A DNA stretch of 64,000 bases from Synchiropus splendidus. Taxonomy: Eukaryota; Chordata; Actinopteri; Syngnathiformes; Callionymidae. The position numbers and the translations under genes were made by a program. Positions 40,371 to 51,784 of this stretch are shown here, piece after piece (the first letter of the stretch is position 1; every line of letters starts with the position of its first letter). The notes under the pieces are model-generated. The model saw nothing but the letters and a program-made list of their open reading frames with translations, was not told the DNA's origin and made no database searches. Location of the stretch: the NCBI RefSeq assembly GCF_027744825.2, contig NC_071335.1, positions 15,752,501 to 15,816,500 on the forward strand, written 5' to 3'.

Positions 40371-41783
40371 TTTAAAATAATGGTACACACAGTTACACAG
40401 TTCAGTTACATGACACTCATTTGAGAATAAAATAAAAAAAAACAAATTGATGACAAAGTTAGTTTCAAACAGCAGAAGCACACAACTTAGACCACTGCAT
40501 TGTGATTTATCATTATTTTGTCAGAGTTCAAACAAGAGAAAAGAAGGTATTAAAACCTGCTTATTTGCACAGAGTGTGAGAAATATCGTGTAAATAATGT
40601 ACACTGAAAAAAGAATCCGTTTTAGAAGTCTACAGAGAACATTTTAATCTGTCCTGACTTCTTTGCTCGGAAACATCTCACACTCTTGATTCATTTTACC
40701 TGGACTCGATGTTTTGTTTTCAAGGTGCAATATGATGAAAGCTGACATTTGATGGTTAAAACAATTATAACATTTTTATAATGGGGTTTACGTTTGTTCA
40801 TTTTCTTAGCATTGTAGAAGGAGCAACACGAATATATACTGCGCTAGTTGTGGATAGTGAACCAGTTTTTTAATACAGGTCTGGTCTTCTTCTTTGGATT
40901 GACCTTTGTATGGAAGGTGTCCATTCAAGAACAGTTTTTGCTTGATGGAGAGCCACGCAGACTGTGATTTCCTCATGACTTTTAGGACTGAGTCAGTCCC
41001 CTGGATGGACTTCTGATACAGAATTTCGGACAATTCTGCTGCTGTGACTGGATCATTTATTTTGAACTGACTTTCAACAGTCTTTGCGTTAAGTTTTTCA
41101 AAGCAACATTTGTGTTTCTTTTCTTATGTACATGGAGCCATTAGTAAGGAATTTCTGTATTGTACTATTGTTGAGGAAAAGCGGTACTTTAATTTGTGTA
41201 GAATGGTTATTGTTTTTACTCTTGGCTCCAATGAACCTAGAGCAAAGTGTACATGCACAGAAGGGGGACCGTGGTCCACACACACACCTCAATTTGGATG
41301 ACTTTCAAATCAAGAGCACTCAATCTGCTGGTTCAACATGCACATGGTTTTGCAAACAAGTTTTGAGGATTTGAATTATGAACTTCGTGATGATCAATTA
41401 GCTTCTCTGAGGGCTGTTCAGAATATTGAGGAGCATCTTTGACAAAAACAACCTTCTAGAACATACATTCCATCAACACTTTTCAGTGCACCTTCGCATT
41501 AAGTATTTGTCATTAATAACATTTTCTATAGATCTATCAGAACACACGTGACGACATGTCAGGAAGCAGGGTCAGAAAGTGAATGCACTGTCAGGAGAGA
41601 GCAAAGGCCTTCCAAGCAATGTGTAAAGTGAAAGATGCAAAAGGTATGTGGGGAAAAAAAGGATAGAAGGTGTTAAAGGAGTGCGAGGGATCCTGGAGAA
41701 AGGGTACATGAGGGTTTCAAATTCTTTGTTCTGCTTTCCATAGATGCCATGTTGGCCTCATACAGGCGTGTTGGTGTTCATAC
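40371..41783. other. Intergenic DNA between the CLM relic and the orphan membrane exon
   Basis: About 1.4 kb. A minus-strand frame from about 41,095 to 40,806 reads TAAELSEILYQKSIQGTDSV and continues for about 70 residues without a recognised domain; it could be a fragment of an unknown transposon or retrocopy. The last 200 bp next to the orphan exon resemble the intron between membrane and tail exons in other CLM genes. Confidence 0.4.
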
Positions 41784-41891
41784 CAGAGGATGCTGCCAAG
41801 CGTCGCCTTCGAAGGACAACAGCCAGGAAGAGAACCACAATCAGAACCCAAAGGCAAAGCCTGAGTCCTAATCCAATGTACGGCACAGTTT
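41784..41891 (-). CDS. Orphan CLM membrane exon with arginine
   Basis: A 108-nt open exon with intact splice sites (TTTTTTTAG before, GTATGA after) and phase 1 at both ends, like all CLM membrane exons. It encodes ETVPYIGLGLRLCLWVLIVV followed by LFLAVVLRRRRLAASS, with an arginine in the membrane part. No V exon of its own is present: the next receptor exon upstream is the stalk of CLM-4 (43,342), which ends in a compatible phase. It may therefore serve CLM-4, or be a leftover of a single-V gene whose other exons were lost. Confidence 0.75.
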
Positions 41892-42289
41892 CTAAAAAAA
41901 AAAGACAGAACATTACCTCAACTTTTGTCTTGTAGTCTCATTCACTGCGCAAGTGAGAATGACTTATTATTTACTTATTAATTTCATCTGTCATGTAGTC
42001 ACTTATCACGGAGCCCCTGGTCTTCCAGCTGTGCCCAGGTACATGCCAGGGTCAGCGGACAGCAGCCTGTGTCAGGCAAACTCTTTAAAGGGGGCCGTAC
42101 TTAACTCGCAAATTCGGCAGCTAGCCCATAGTACTTTTTTCCAGCGCTTCCCTTTGGTTATCCTATAGCAAAGAGATGGCCTCGGACCGTCTGCTCCAAC
42201 GTTGAAGAAGCCAGTGGTTCCGCGAAATGCTGTTGGAGAATTGGGATCTGGTGTTCAGTGAACTGTTCTTTGGTCTCCACCTCTTCACA

Positions 42290-42560
42290 GGCAGGAGTGA
42301 GAAGCAGAGTAAGGGAAGTCTGCTGGACAGATCAGTCTCAGGGACCTTGCTTGAGTTTCACCTCTAGGAGGCGCACTTCTCTCACCAGTGGTGGCTAATT
42401 GAGAGTACATTTGCCCCCTTGCTTCGCTCATTGGGTTATCCACTAACAAAGCCTCTAGAGGGCAGCGCACACTGAAGGAACATGGAAGGTTACCTATTGT
42501 AACTCTCGTTCTCTGAAGTGTGCAAAGGCCTGTACTCTTCCTCACTCAGCTGCAGCGCTC
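42290..42560. mobile_element. Possible DIRS-type element end
   Basis: The block contains GCCTCTAGAGGGCAGCGCAC, ATGGAAGGTTACCTATTGTA and ACTCTCGTTCTCTGAAG, the style of the non-coding end of DIRS-type elements. The DIRS copy at 62,700-62,900 has the analogous GTAGAACCTGGGTTATGTGA. No coding sequence accompanies it. Assignment is by resemblance only. Confidence 0.4.
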
Positions 42561-43341
42561 TCCTTCTTCACGGGAGGGTTTGCTGCCTCCTCCAGGGTGG
42601 TGAATATGTTTTTCTTCTCATCCACTCACGAAGCCTTTCCAGAGAGGACGTTACCTCAACGGAAGCATTTGGCCAGTTAACAAAGCACTGAAGATCACGA
42701 ATGATTTTGAGGAAAATGGTGGAAAAAATGATGAGTGTCATCGACTGCCACACGTTCTCACTGATCAGGGTGGAAGGAAGATGCCAAAAGTTGTTGGAGG
42801 AAAATGGGCACTTGTGGATCTCAAAGCTAAACCAGGATCTCTGAAGCAAAAACGTGAATTTGATGTCAATAAAATATGTTCAGAAATGTATATACAAATG
42901 ACAGTGTTGTGGAAGAGAACACATGGCACTGTTATTAGAACACAGATTTATTAAAGGAAAACTAAAGTCAAGAGAAGACTTCACTTAAACTACCCGGTAC
43001 TCTAAATTATAATACATCACCAACACCAAATCAGGTATCCATTATAGCTAAAGAATTTGTCACATTTTTAAAGAAGGAGCACAGTTTTTATCCAGCAATA
43101 ACATGAAGTGCCTGATGCGCAGAACATCAGAGCAGTTTGGTTTCATCATTGATCCAGGTGGCGCACTTGCATACAGTGCAACTAAAACACAACATTTCCA
43201 CATATTGTGTCCTTCTTTGGTGGACCAAGTAGTGTTTGCACTCATCCAGCCCTGTTCTTACCCCCAAATTCCTCCAAAATGGCTGTGCATCTGGGTTACT
43301 TTCTGAACGTGTTCCTCAGTCCAACTCCGAAATGAACTCAC
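42561..43341. other. DNA behind the CLM-4 stalk exon
   Basis: In CLM-1 the corresponding interval holds the membrane and tail exons. Here neither is found. Instead there are two unidentified open segments (minus 42,849-42,568 and either strand at 43,060-43,306) without domain or splice support. This is probably inserted DNA. Confidence 0.45.
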
Positions 43342-44426
43342 CTTTGAGAATATTCCGATTGTCGGATGCTTCAGTAACCTCAGATGAAGAGTTGCTCATC
43401 TTCTTTCTTTGGTGAGATTCAGCTGTTGACCCAAAAATATGGTATCAGTTCCCGACAACAGTTGTTGTTTTTATTAAAAATTGGCACTTCTGCCACTCAC
43501 AATAAGAAAGACTTATTCGGGTCAATCCGTGGCGCCATGTTGTATTTGAGCAGCACCAGTAAGTATCGATGTCCTTCTCGGTCAGATTTTTGATGACCAC
43601 ACGGAAGTAGTTTGACCTTTTGAACTCACGGTCCGGAACTATTTTCTGGACATCACAAGTGCGGGGATCCGCTCCCTTGCACAGACACTTGTCATCATCC
43701 CTGTGACTGTCGTGATAGCGACAAGTGATCGCAGCGCTTCTGCCAAGAACACCAGGGACTACAGTCGGCTCAACATCATCCAACTCTTGGAGAGAAAAAA
43801 GGTTGATGGTTAACCCATTTAGCTGAATGTGGTTGCACATCAAGAAAATCAAATGAAACAATCCACACTTACTCTTCACTGCCAAGGTGACTTCAGTCAA
43901 ACAGCCATATGTTTCACCGTCGTAAACACGGCACAGATACTTTCCACTGTCATCCACGTTCAGTTCTGACATGGTCACCCTGTAGTGCTCTTGTTGTTTG
44001 TGATCCTCCAGGAGAAACCTGTCTTTTCTTGTGGTATTTAATATGGGGGCAGAAATGATGTTGGAGCACTCGTCTCCATTGACTCTGCAGAATTCCTTCA
44101 CACCATTTTTCATCTGAGGTGGATATGCGCATTTGATGCAGACAGACAATCCAACAAAGCCAGTCACATGAACAGATCCACTGCTACCTGATGAAGAGAA
44201 ACCAAACAAGGTATTACCTGGAATATGGACGCTAGATATGGCCAATAGTTAGTTCTAATAGTTAGACATTTTCACTCACATGTTTTCGGTTGATTCCCAG
44301 TGGCAGGCAAAACCCTCACGCAGGCCGCTGTGATCAAGTACACGTGAGTCACACCTGCTGTACATTCAATTAGGAAACAGTTTTACCTGTGATAAAGCCG
44401 AAGATGATCTTCAGTGACTGTCTCAT
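43342..44426 (-). CDS. CLM-4: two-V-domain receptor, 3' exons missing
   Basis: Four exons match CLM-1 in order and phase: signal 44,426-44,387, V1 44,187-43,873 (315 nt), V2 43,785-43,501 (285 nt), stalk 43,422-43,342 (81 nt against 117 in CLM-1). All have good splice sites and no stop. Sequence is nearly identical to CLM-1 through both V domains and into the introns, so the duplication is recent; scattered changes occur in V1 (for example VYDGETYGC for VNYGETHGC). No counterpart of the CLM-1 membrane and tyrosine-tail exons is found downstream. The first phase-compatible exon is the orphan membrane exon at 41,891-41,784, which would turn the gene into an arginine-bearing receptor. Otherwise it is truncated. 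Confidence 0.75.
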
Positions 44427-46772
44427 CTTTTTCTCTTCTGATGCTTCCTGAAACTGAACTGGCTGTGTGGGCAGCTTCTTCTTTCTCACCAAGTATTTGC
44501 ATTAGGAAGGTGTGATTGTAAGAGAGGTCAAATTTGCAGAGGGGCCCAGCTAATGCAGAGAACAGAGGTTATTTCATCATAAAACATTCAGAATGTGGTG
44601 TGTCAAACATGCCATCGGATTAACACACATGTATTGTGATTTTATTCTTCATAGAATGGCACTTACCATGATAATTATTTTAGGTGAAAAGTGTGAAGAT
44701 GTGACGTATGTGTGAGTGGTTAACTGACGCACTATTGTCATTTCCTGTTCATGAAGAACGCAAGATTCAACAACTTTATCCAATTGAAACTCTTATTTGG
44801 CGACTTAAACATTGTCCATTAGGGAGGAAGAAAGCATGAAAAGTTGAACAAGTTTTATTCTCATCTCACTAGAAACTTCTTCTCCTGCTTATGCTACTGT
44901 ATGGTTTCCTGCCTAAAAAGATAGTATAAATGGAACCCTTGTCTTTCACTGGTTTCAAGTGTCCCAAGTTATCACTTTGTCTTGAGAGAATGTAATTCCC
45001 TAAAACACCGCAATACTTGTATTGATATTTTAAATGTGCTCTCTCGATACGTGATGTATAAATGTGTGGATATCAGCTCCTTGCAATCAACATTGAGACT
45101 GCATGAAGCATTGAAGCCGAGGTTGCACCGTCACCATCCATGCAAGAGTTAAGTCCTCGTGTGGCAAGTGTGAAAAGGGTGGGTGCTACAAGCTTAGAAA
45201 AAGCTAGTGTCACTTCACACCTCCAGCCACACAGCAAATAATAATGCTGTCAATGTCAGTCTCGAAGCTGGCTTATGATGAAACTTATAAGTGGAATTTG
45301 TCTCCAACATCATTATTTGTTTATGTTTAAATATAATAGTGAACTAAGTGCAGAGATGAGAAATTCAGTGTTTCACGTCTCTGGTAGAAGCCGCTGTTGG
45401 CTGACAGCTGCTCTGCCAGCTTTATTTAGCAGTTAAATTGAGCCGTCTGTCTGCTGTATCTCATGTCTCTGAACAGTTGACTTTAACTATGGACCAGTCT
45501 GGACACATTTCCCAGATGCTACTGAAGAAATATTAGAAATAATGTGAGTAAATGATCATTTAGTCATATTCTATTCTCCAAATCATTACACAAACTGTCA
45601 GTCCTTTGTCTTGTGTGATGAAAAACCTTTTTTCTCCTAAAATGACTGTTTTTCATTGCCTTATTGAATATTTCGCTAATACTTTGACCACTTTAGAATT
45701 CGTTGATGGTCCCTAACTGATGCCGGGGTGTAGCATTAGCGCTGCCTGTGAGAGTGTGTCCATGATCAGTGAACCCTAATGGGGACGCGAAAGAGGACGC
45801 CGCCGCCAATACCAGAGTGGAGCTCCGTCCAATATCCAACTATTTTCACCACGGTGTTTCGCCAAGGCGCCAGCGCAGCGTCACAGAACCTATGAGGACC
45901 ACTCCATCTAATAAAATAAACACAGATCCAGAGACTCAGAGTCGACCAATGTCAGTATCAAAGGTTTCCTTTATTAAAATAAGTTCAAAACTACGATCCT
46001 CAACGAAAGTCCACCACACTCTCCACAGCTGTCATGCGACGAGCTGGAGAGCACGGCGCGGTGTCGCAATCTTGTTTGTGTTTGGCGGTATATAGTGCAC
46101 AGTAAGTTATTGTCCATCCCTACTGTCAATCACCTCTCCCAGGTCTGTTTTTATTTTCAGTAATACAATGTGCATTCTCCCTTCATCCTTGGGTGTTGAC
46201 CACACGTCCATCTGACGTTTAGTTGGTTACATGCAGGCCCAGAAAATCGAACTGTTACATTAGTCCGGCTGAGTTGGGACTTTAAAATGCACATAAACAG
46301 CTTGGTCTGATTACTGGAGAGAAATTTGAATTTCTTTGTGAGTATAAAACTATAAGGTGTGAGTGTGTCAAGCCGTCCTGCTGAGCATCAAACACACACA
46401 AAGCACCCCCAGCTGGCCAAAAATCTCTTCAGTGAAGTGACGTGGTTTCGGTTTTCCATGTCAGGTCCAGCGGTCACCAGGAAGCGCAGCAGGAACACCA
46501 TTCTCAGACATCCTCACTTCACACGCTCAACTCTAGATCGAACACCAAAGTGTGAACAGCATCAATGGCAGCCATTTCATGCAGTGGAACATTTATTACT
46601 CAGCATGACAGATATAAAACCATGCTAGCAACATGGTTCACTGTTACAAATGTGTTTTAAATGGAATAAAGCTGTTTTATCCTCCTGTTGTATTACAATG
46701 GTCTATTGGCAGAGTCGGCGTGTGCAGGGTGGTGGTGAGGCTGGAGTGGAGCGTCTGGTCTGCAGGGTTCTG
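44427..46772. other. Intergenic DNA between CLM-4 and CLM-5
   Basis: About 2.3 kb. No supported exon. The segment 46,560-46,772 is likely CLM-5 3' UTR, with AATAAA (minus) at 46,597-46,592. The L1-like fragment found in the matching place between CLM-1 and CLM-2 is not present here. Confidence 0.5.
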
Positions 46773-48252
46773 TCATCCTTCGTTCACAGGGACCACAGAG
46801 GAAACAACAGCGTCTGGATCTGAAGCAGAGTAGTGGAAGCCACGCTCTGCTCCGTCATCTGCTGATGACATGAACATGTTTGCATGGAGGGAATTTATCA
46901 CCTCTTCATCTGCATTGTGGGCTTTGAATGAGTAACGTCATGATGGTTAGTTGAGCTTCATGTGAAAGATACTACTCTATACTACTAATAATACTCATAT
47001 CTTGTCAGAGCAACATTTGTTTAGGTGGAGACACCGACATCAGGCAGGAGAGAAACAGGTCAGAAGGTGAAGGTGCAGTCAGGAGAGACACAAGGTCATT
47101 GAAACTATGTGTTTCTAAGGCAGAACAAGGACGTGAGGGAGTAGAAGGAGTGCGAGGGATCCTGAAGAGAGAGGCAGGGTCCTGAGGATTTCAAATTCTG
47201 AAACATGTGCCACTGCTTTCCATAGATGCCATGTTGGCCTCACACAGGTGAGCAGGCGTTCATACCAGAGGAGGCTCCAGAGCGGCGCCTTCGTAGGACA
47301 AAAACCAGCACCGGGACAGAAACCAGAAGGCCAAAGCAAATCCTGACACCAAATCCGATGTACATCACAGATTCTAAAAAAACAAAACAAAAACAAAGAA
47401 CATAACCTCATGTCTTGTCCTCTTCTTAATGCTTTTAAATGAATTACTGGAGGATGGAGGTGTTTCTCCAGTATCATCTGGCGAGTCAGTGAGGTTCCTC
47501 TCCTCCTCAGCTTTGTTCTTCACCTCAACAGTTTCACTGTCATCATCTTGTGTTTCATTCTTCATGTTTGCACTGCTAGTCTTCTCCTCCTTGGCTTCTT
47601 TATTCTCCTCCACTGGCTCTAATAGGAAGGGAAAAGTAAATATTATATGGACTGACGTTATAGTGAATTGTCGAAGAATTGTTGAAAAGTTAGTTGTCCA
47701 GTGTGATGAGCAGAAGCAAGACAGTGGTGATACTGAAAACATAAAAACCTTCTGAGTTGACTTACTTTTCACAACGGTGAGGTCAAACCTAGCGTATGTG
47801 TCCCGGCCAACTCTGTCTATTCCACACCAGTACAATCCTGAGTCTTTCTCCTCCAGGTTATAAATGGTCACATCAAAATCATTCCCTCTGTCAGTTATGT
47901 GATACTTGGCTGTGTTTGGACCTTCGCTGGTTATGAGGACATCTTTGTAGTCACATGCTCCTCTGCAGAAATACTTTGTGTTGCTGTCAGCATTTGAGTG
48001 AGAACATGTAATTGTGATATTATCCCCCTCCTTCCCTGTTAGTCTCAGATCATACGCGTCCACGTCTGAAACCCCTGCAGAGAACACAAGTACATATAAA
48101 GTCCCTCTCGAAGTTGTGAGCATGAAACATCATTACAATGACAAAGGAAATACATCACTCAGCTACCAAATGAGTGATGAAGAAACACGTGTGAACGCAG
48201 CAGACTCACCTGCCAGAAAACAGAGCAGAACCATCAGAGAATTGATCTCCAT
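46773..48252 (-). CDS. CLM-5: single-V receptor, short tail, charged membrane segment
   Basis: Five exons in frame: signal 48,252-48,210 (MEINSLMVLLCFLA), V 48,074-47,766, stalk 47,618-47,448, membrane 47,373-47,266, tail 46,858-46,773; total 238 aa. The V domain has ITITCSHS, KYFCRGAC and DSGLYWCGIDR. The stalk is acidic and lysine-rich (NKEAKEEKTSSANMKNE). The membrane segment YIGFGVRICFGLLVSVPVLV has an arginine. The tail ends GFHYSASDPDAVVSSVV plus PVNEG, again with one non-ITIM tyrosine. The membrane-tail intron is close to identical with that of CLM-2, which suggests duplication or conversion. The stalk donor is GTAATT after CCTCCA, weaker than in relatives. Predicted activating partner of the ITIM receptors, by inference. 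Confidence 0.85.
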
Positions 48253-50198
48253 TCTTCTGACTGAATACTTTTCATCATTGTCCGTTTCTTCTGGGTGAGG
48301 AACTTCCTCTGTCAAGACCAAGAGTTTGTGTATTTGCCACTCCCATGTTAATTTCTATTTCCTGTTCAGCCCACAATTCAAACACTTATTTGACCACACA
48401 ATTATCACAAGGAAACGTGGAGGCGTCTTGTTTTCACCTCTCCATAAACCTCCATATAAGAATGCTTCAGCTGCAGATTTTGAGACCGTGTTTGGCTGCA
48501 TATATATAAACAGATGTTGTGATCTGGAAACATTTGATGATACGTGTTCTGAGCTAGTGAGTAGCCACAAGGGGGCGCCAGAGGGTCCTATAACTGGACC
48601 TCTCCTACTCCTTATCACTACTGCAACTCCAACTGCTCCTTCATGCTGACAAAACTCAACAAAACTGATGTTGCTTTCAAACTCGAGGAAGGACCTGCAT
48701 AGTTGAGGGAAATGGAATTGAGGTGGTTTGGTGATGCTTTCACTTTCAAAGACCCCATTGAGAAGCTTGTGAAGAAACTCAAACTGAAACGTTTTTTCTT
48801 TTTTCTTATGGAGGACCATACACAAATAAATACAATTCAAATGTTCAATGTATCATTCCACAGTTCAAATGCAATTCTATTTACCTATATAGTTATTTCA
48901 CTGAGCTGGGGACCAAAAGCAACAAAATGAAATAAATAAATGTGTCTCTACACAAATGAAATAGGCATTAAATATTTCATATACTATAAATAACTCAAAT
49001 AAATTTTATTTCATGTAAAAACATAGAATATTAATTTTACTAATACATCAATTTGAACCGGGTTGCAGTGTTTCATGAATTAAATAAATCTGTCAACGTT
49101 CGTGGGCGGTACCTGACACCTCATTGGTTACTCTGCCGATCAAGGCGGGACAAATCGAGCGCAGACAAATGGAATCGTCAGCTCAGACGACTGACGTTCA
49201 TGATGGCAGTGACGGTGATGTTTGGAGTGACAGGGACTGAGTGTAGTTGGATGCATGTGATACTAGTGAGACATATCAAATTGCCACTCCAGAATTTCCA
49301 GATAAATTAATGACACATTGTTTTGTTGCATTTTGTCCTCCATATTTTTATTCCAAAACCAACAAAATTGCTTTCTTTAGAGGTTGAAAAGCCATTTGAC
49401 TGAGAGATTTTTAATCTCAAATTGACTTTATGGGTTAAATGAAATATAGTATCAATGGAACTTTCAAATTAGAACATGCAGTACATCCAGTGCTTAAATA
49501 AATTGCAAATGAAATATGAATTTGAACCTGAATTTAATGAGCATTGTTCTCCAGAGAGAAATATATTTTATCACAATAAAAGTATTGAAATGTTAGGTGT
49601 GCTACATCGATATTTGATGAATAAACAGGTGGATATTGTTGTGTGTGTGAGTGGTATTTCTCTCTTCAGTTCATCGAGAACAAGGCCTGGCCAGCGTTGA
49701 AGCCCTGGTTGCAGCATCTGAGCTGACCACAGATCTGACACACGAATCACAACAACTCAAGTTAAGACAAAAGCGTGTAACAATTTATATACTTCAATGC
49801 ATCGCTGCTTACTTTTGTACTACAGGTGATCGGTGTTGCTGATGGAAGCATGAAAACTGTCCAGTGAACATGAACCTGAGCCCTTTTATCATGTCTCATG
49901 CAGATGAGGGTGACCTCCTCCAAACGTCTCTTTGGCTTCAGGAACTTGCAGCAGCTGATACATTCATAGAAACCTGTGCAGCAGTTTGTGTTCAAAGCTC
50001 ATACAGAAGCTCTCTACAGGAAGGTACAGTGAATCGTAGAGGAATATTAAAATCAAGGACAAAAACACTGAGTAAATAGCATGTCTCATCTGAGACAGAT
50101 CTCTGAGGAAAGGATCAGAAACCACTTTTCCACATGTCACTAAACAGCATGGAGTCAGATGTGAATGCAGCGCTACAGTGAGAAACAGAGAAGGGAAG
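48253..50198. other. Intergenic DNA between CLM-5 and CLM-6
   Basis: About 1.9 kb, AT-rich at 48,800-49,050. No domain-bearing frame is found. A 160-codon minus frame at 48,355-48,840 has no recognised motif and overlaps the CLM-5 promoter; I do not call it a gene. Confidence 0.5.
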
Positions 50199-51784
50199 TC
50201 AGACTGGATCAGCATGAGCTCCTCTGATGGCAGAATAGGTGACCTCCTCAGATGGAGGCACTTCCATGCTCCTGGGTTGGCTGGAGGGCATGTTGCAGTA
50301 GAGCGCGGCGTCTGCAGGAACCTGGAAGGCTCTGTCCGCAGTGACCAGAGAGTAAATGACCGTTTCTTGTTCTGGAGAGTTGGTGGAGCGACGGTCTGGT
50401 TTTTCAGCTGTTGAAAGGAAGATCACGGTTGTGATGGTCAATATCTGGTTGGTGGACTCTTATTAACACTCTGTTGGTGACCTAAACTACCTTACTTGAC
50501 AAAAGACAAAGGAGCTACGTCAGGGCATCTTCATGGAGAATTGTCTTCATTTCCAATGGGCATTGAACTACTTTCCTTACCCTTGAGAGCGCCCCCTGTT
50601 GAAGCTTGAAACTGAAGTACATCTTTTCTTATTTATCAAAAGAGGAAGTCGGTTGGTTGAGTCTGATATTACTTCTATAAGGTCATAAGGTCAAAGTTGA
50701 GTCAGGAGTGTGAGGGATACTGGAGAGAAGGGCTCTGGGTGGATTGGTCAGTGTGAGGGTTTCATCTTCCATGACCTAAAGATTGCATCACTGCTTCCCA
50801 TAGATGCCTTGTTGGCCTCATACAGGTGTGTGTGTGTGTGTTCATACCAGAGGATGCTCCCAAATATCTCCTTCGTTGGAGGCAGAACAAGAGAAGGACC
50901 AAAACCAGAACCCCAAGGCAAATCCCCAGTCCTGCTCCAATGTACACCACAGTTTCTAAAAAACACAGAAGAGAACTTCAACTCTTGTCTGATCGTCTCT
51001 CTTCCTATCTTCCCAAATGGGTATTACCTGAGGATGTAGATAGTTCTCTAGTATCCTCTGGCGCGTCAGTGACGTTCCTCTCCTCCTCAGTTTTGTTCTT
51101 CACCTCAACAGTTTCACTGTTGTCGTCTGTAGTTAGGTTCCTCTTCGCTGCAGTTTCATTCTTCATGGTTGCACTGCTATTCTTCTTCTCATCTGGTTCT
51201 TTCTTCTCCTCCCTTGGCTCTGGTGAAAACAGGAAATATAACAAATGGCTTAATGTCACAGTTAGATATCGATGAATCATACAGTAGTTGAAAACCTTCT
51301 GAGTTGACTTACTTTCAACAACGGTGAGGTGAACTTTATTATATGTGTCCTTAAAAACTCTGTCTATTCCACACCTGTATGATCCTGAGTCGTTCACCTC
51401 CAGGTTATAAATGGTCACATCAAAATCATTCCCTCTGTCAGTTATGTGATACTTGGCTGTGTTTGGACCTTCGCTGGTTATGAGGGCATCTTTGTAGTCA
51501 CATTCTCCTCTGCAGAAATACTTTGTGTTGCTGTAAGCATAGGAGTGAGAACATGTAATTGTGATATCTTCCCCCTCCTTCCCTGTTCGACTCAGATCAT
51601 ACGCGTCCACGTCTGAAACCCCTGCAGAGAAGACAAATACATATAAAGTCCCTCTTGAAGTCGTGAACACTAAAACTGTCAATGGACATCACTCAGCGAC
51701 CAAATGAGTGATGAAGAAAACACATGTGAACGCAGCAGACTCACCTGCCAGAAAACAAAGCAGAACCATCAGAGGCATCTCCAT
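50199..51784 (-). CDS. CLM-6: single-V inhibitory receptor with two ITIMs
   Basis: Five exons in frame: signal 51,784-51,745 (MEMPLMVLLCFLA), V 51,621-51,313, stalk 51,219-51,028, membrane 50,955-50,848, tail 50,407-50,199; total 285 aa. The V domain carries ITITCSHS, KYFCRGEC and DSGSYRCGIDR. The long stalk contains NSSATMKNETAAKRN with several N-glycosylation sites. The membrane segment YIGAGLGICLGVLVLVLLLF has glycine where CLM-3 and CLM-5 have arginine. The tail exon gives TVIYSLV and EVTYSAI (both fit [SIVL]xYxx[VIL]) and a third tyrosine, ALYCNM, that does not. SH2-phosphatase recruitment is expected from the family. Every intron is phase 1. Confidence 0.88.

Noticed and set aside
42568..43306. 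Replacement membrane/tail exons for CLM-4 in two open segments
   Set aside because: Neither has a hydrophobic helix with flanking splice sites in phase 1, nor tyrosine motifs.
45769..46260. Possible solo LTR (a TTTATTAAAATAAG stretch and a 108-codon frame)
   Set aside because: No paired ends, target duplication or recognisable coding region could be found.
48355..48840. 161-codon minus-strand frame upstream of CLM-5
   Set aside because: No domain, biased by AT-rich DNA, and it overlaps the CLM-5 promoter.
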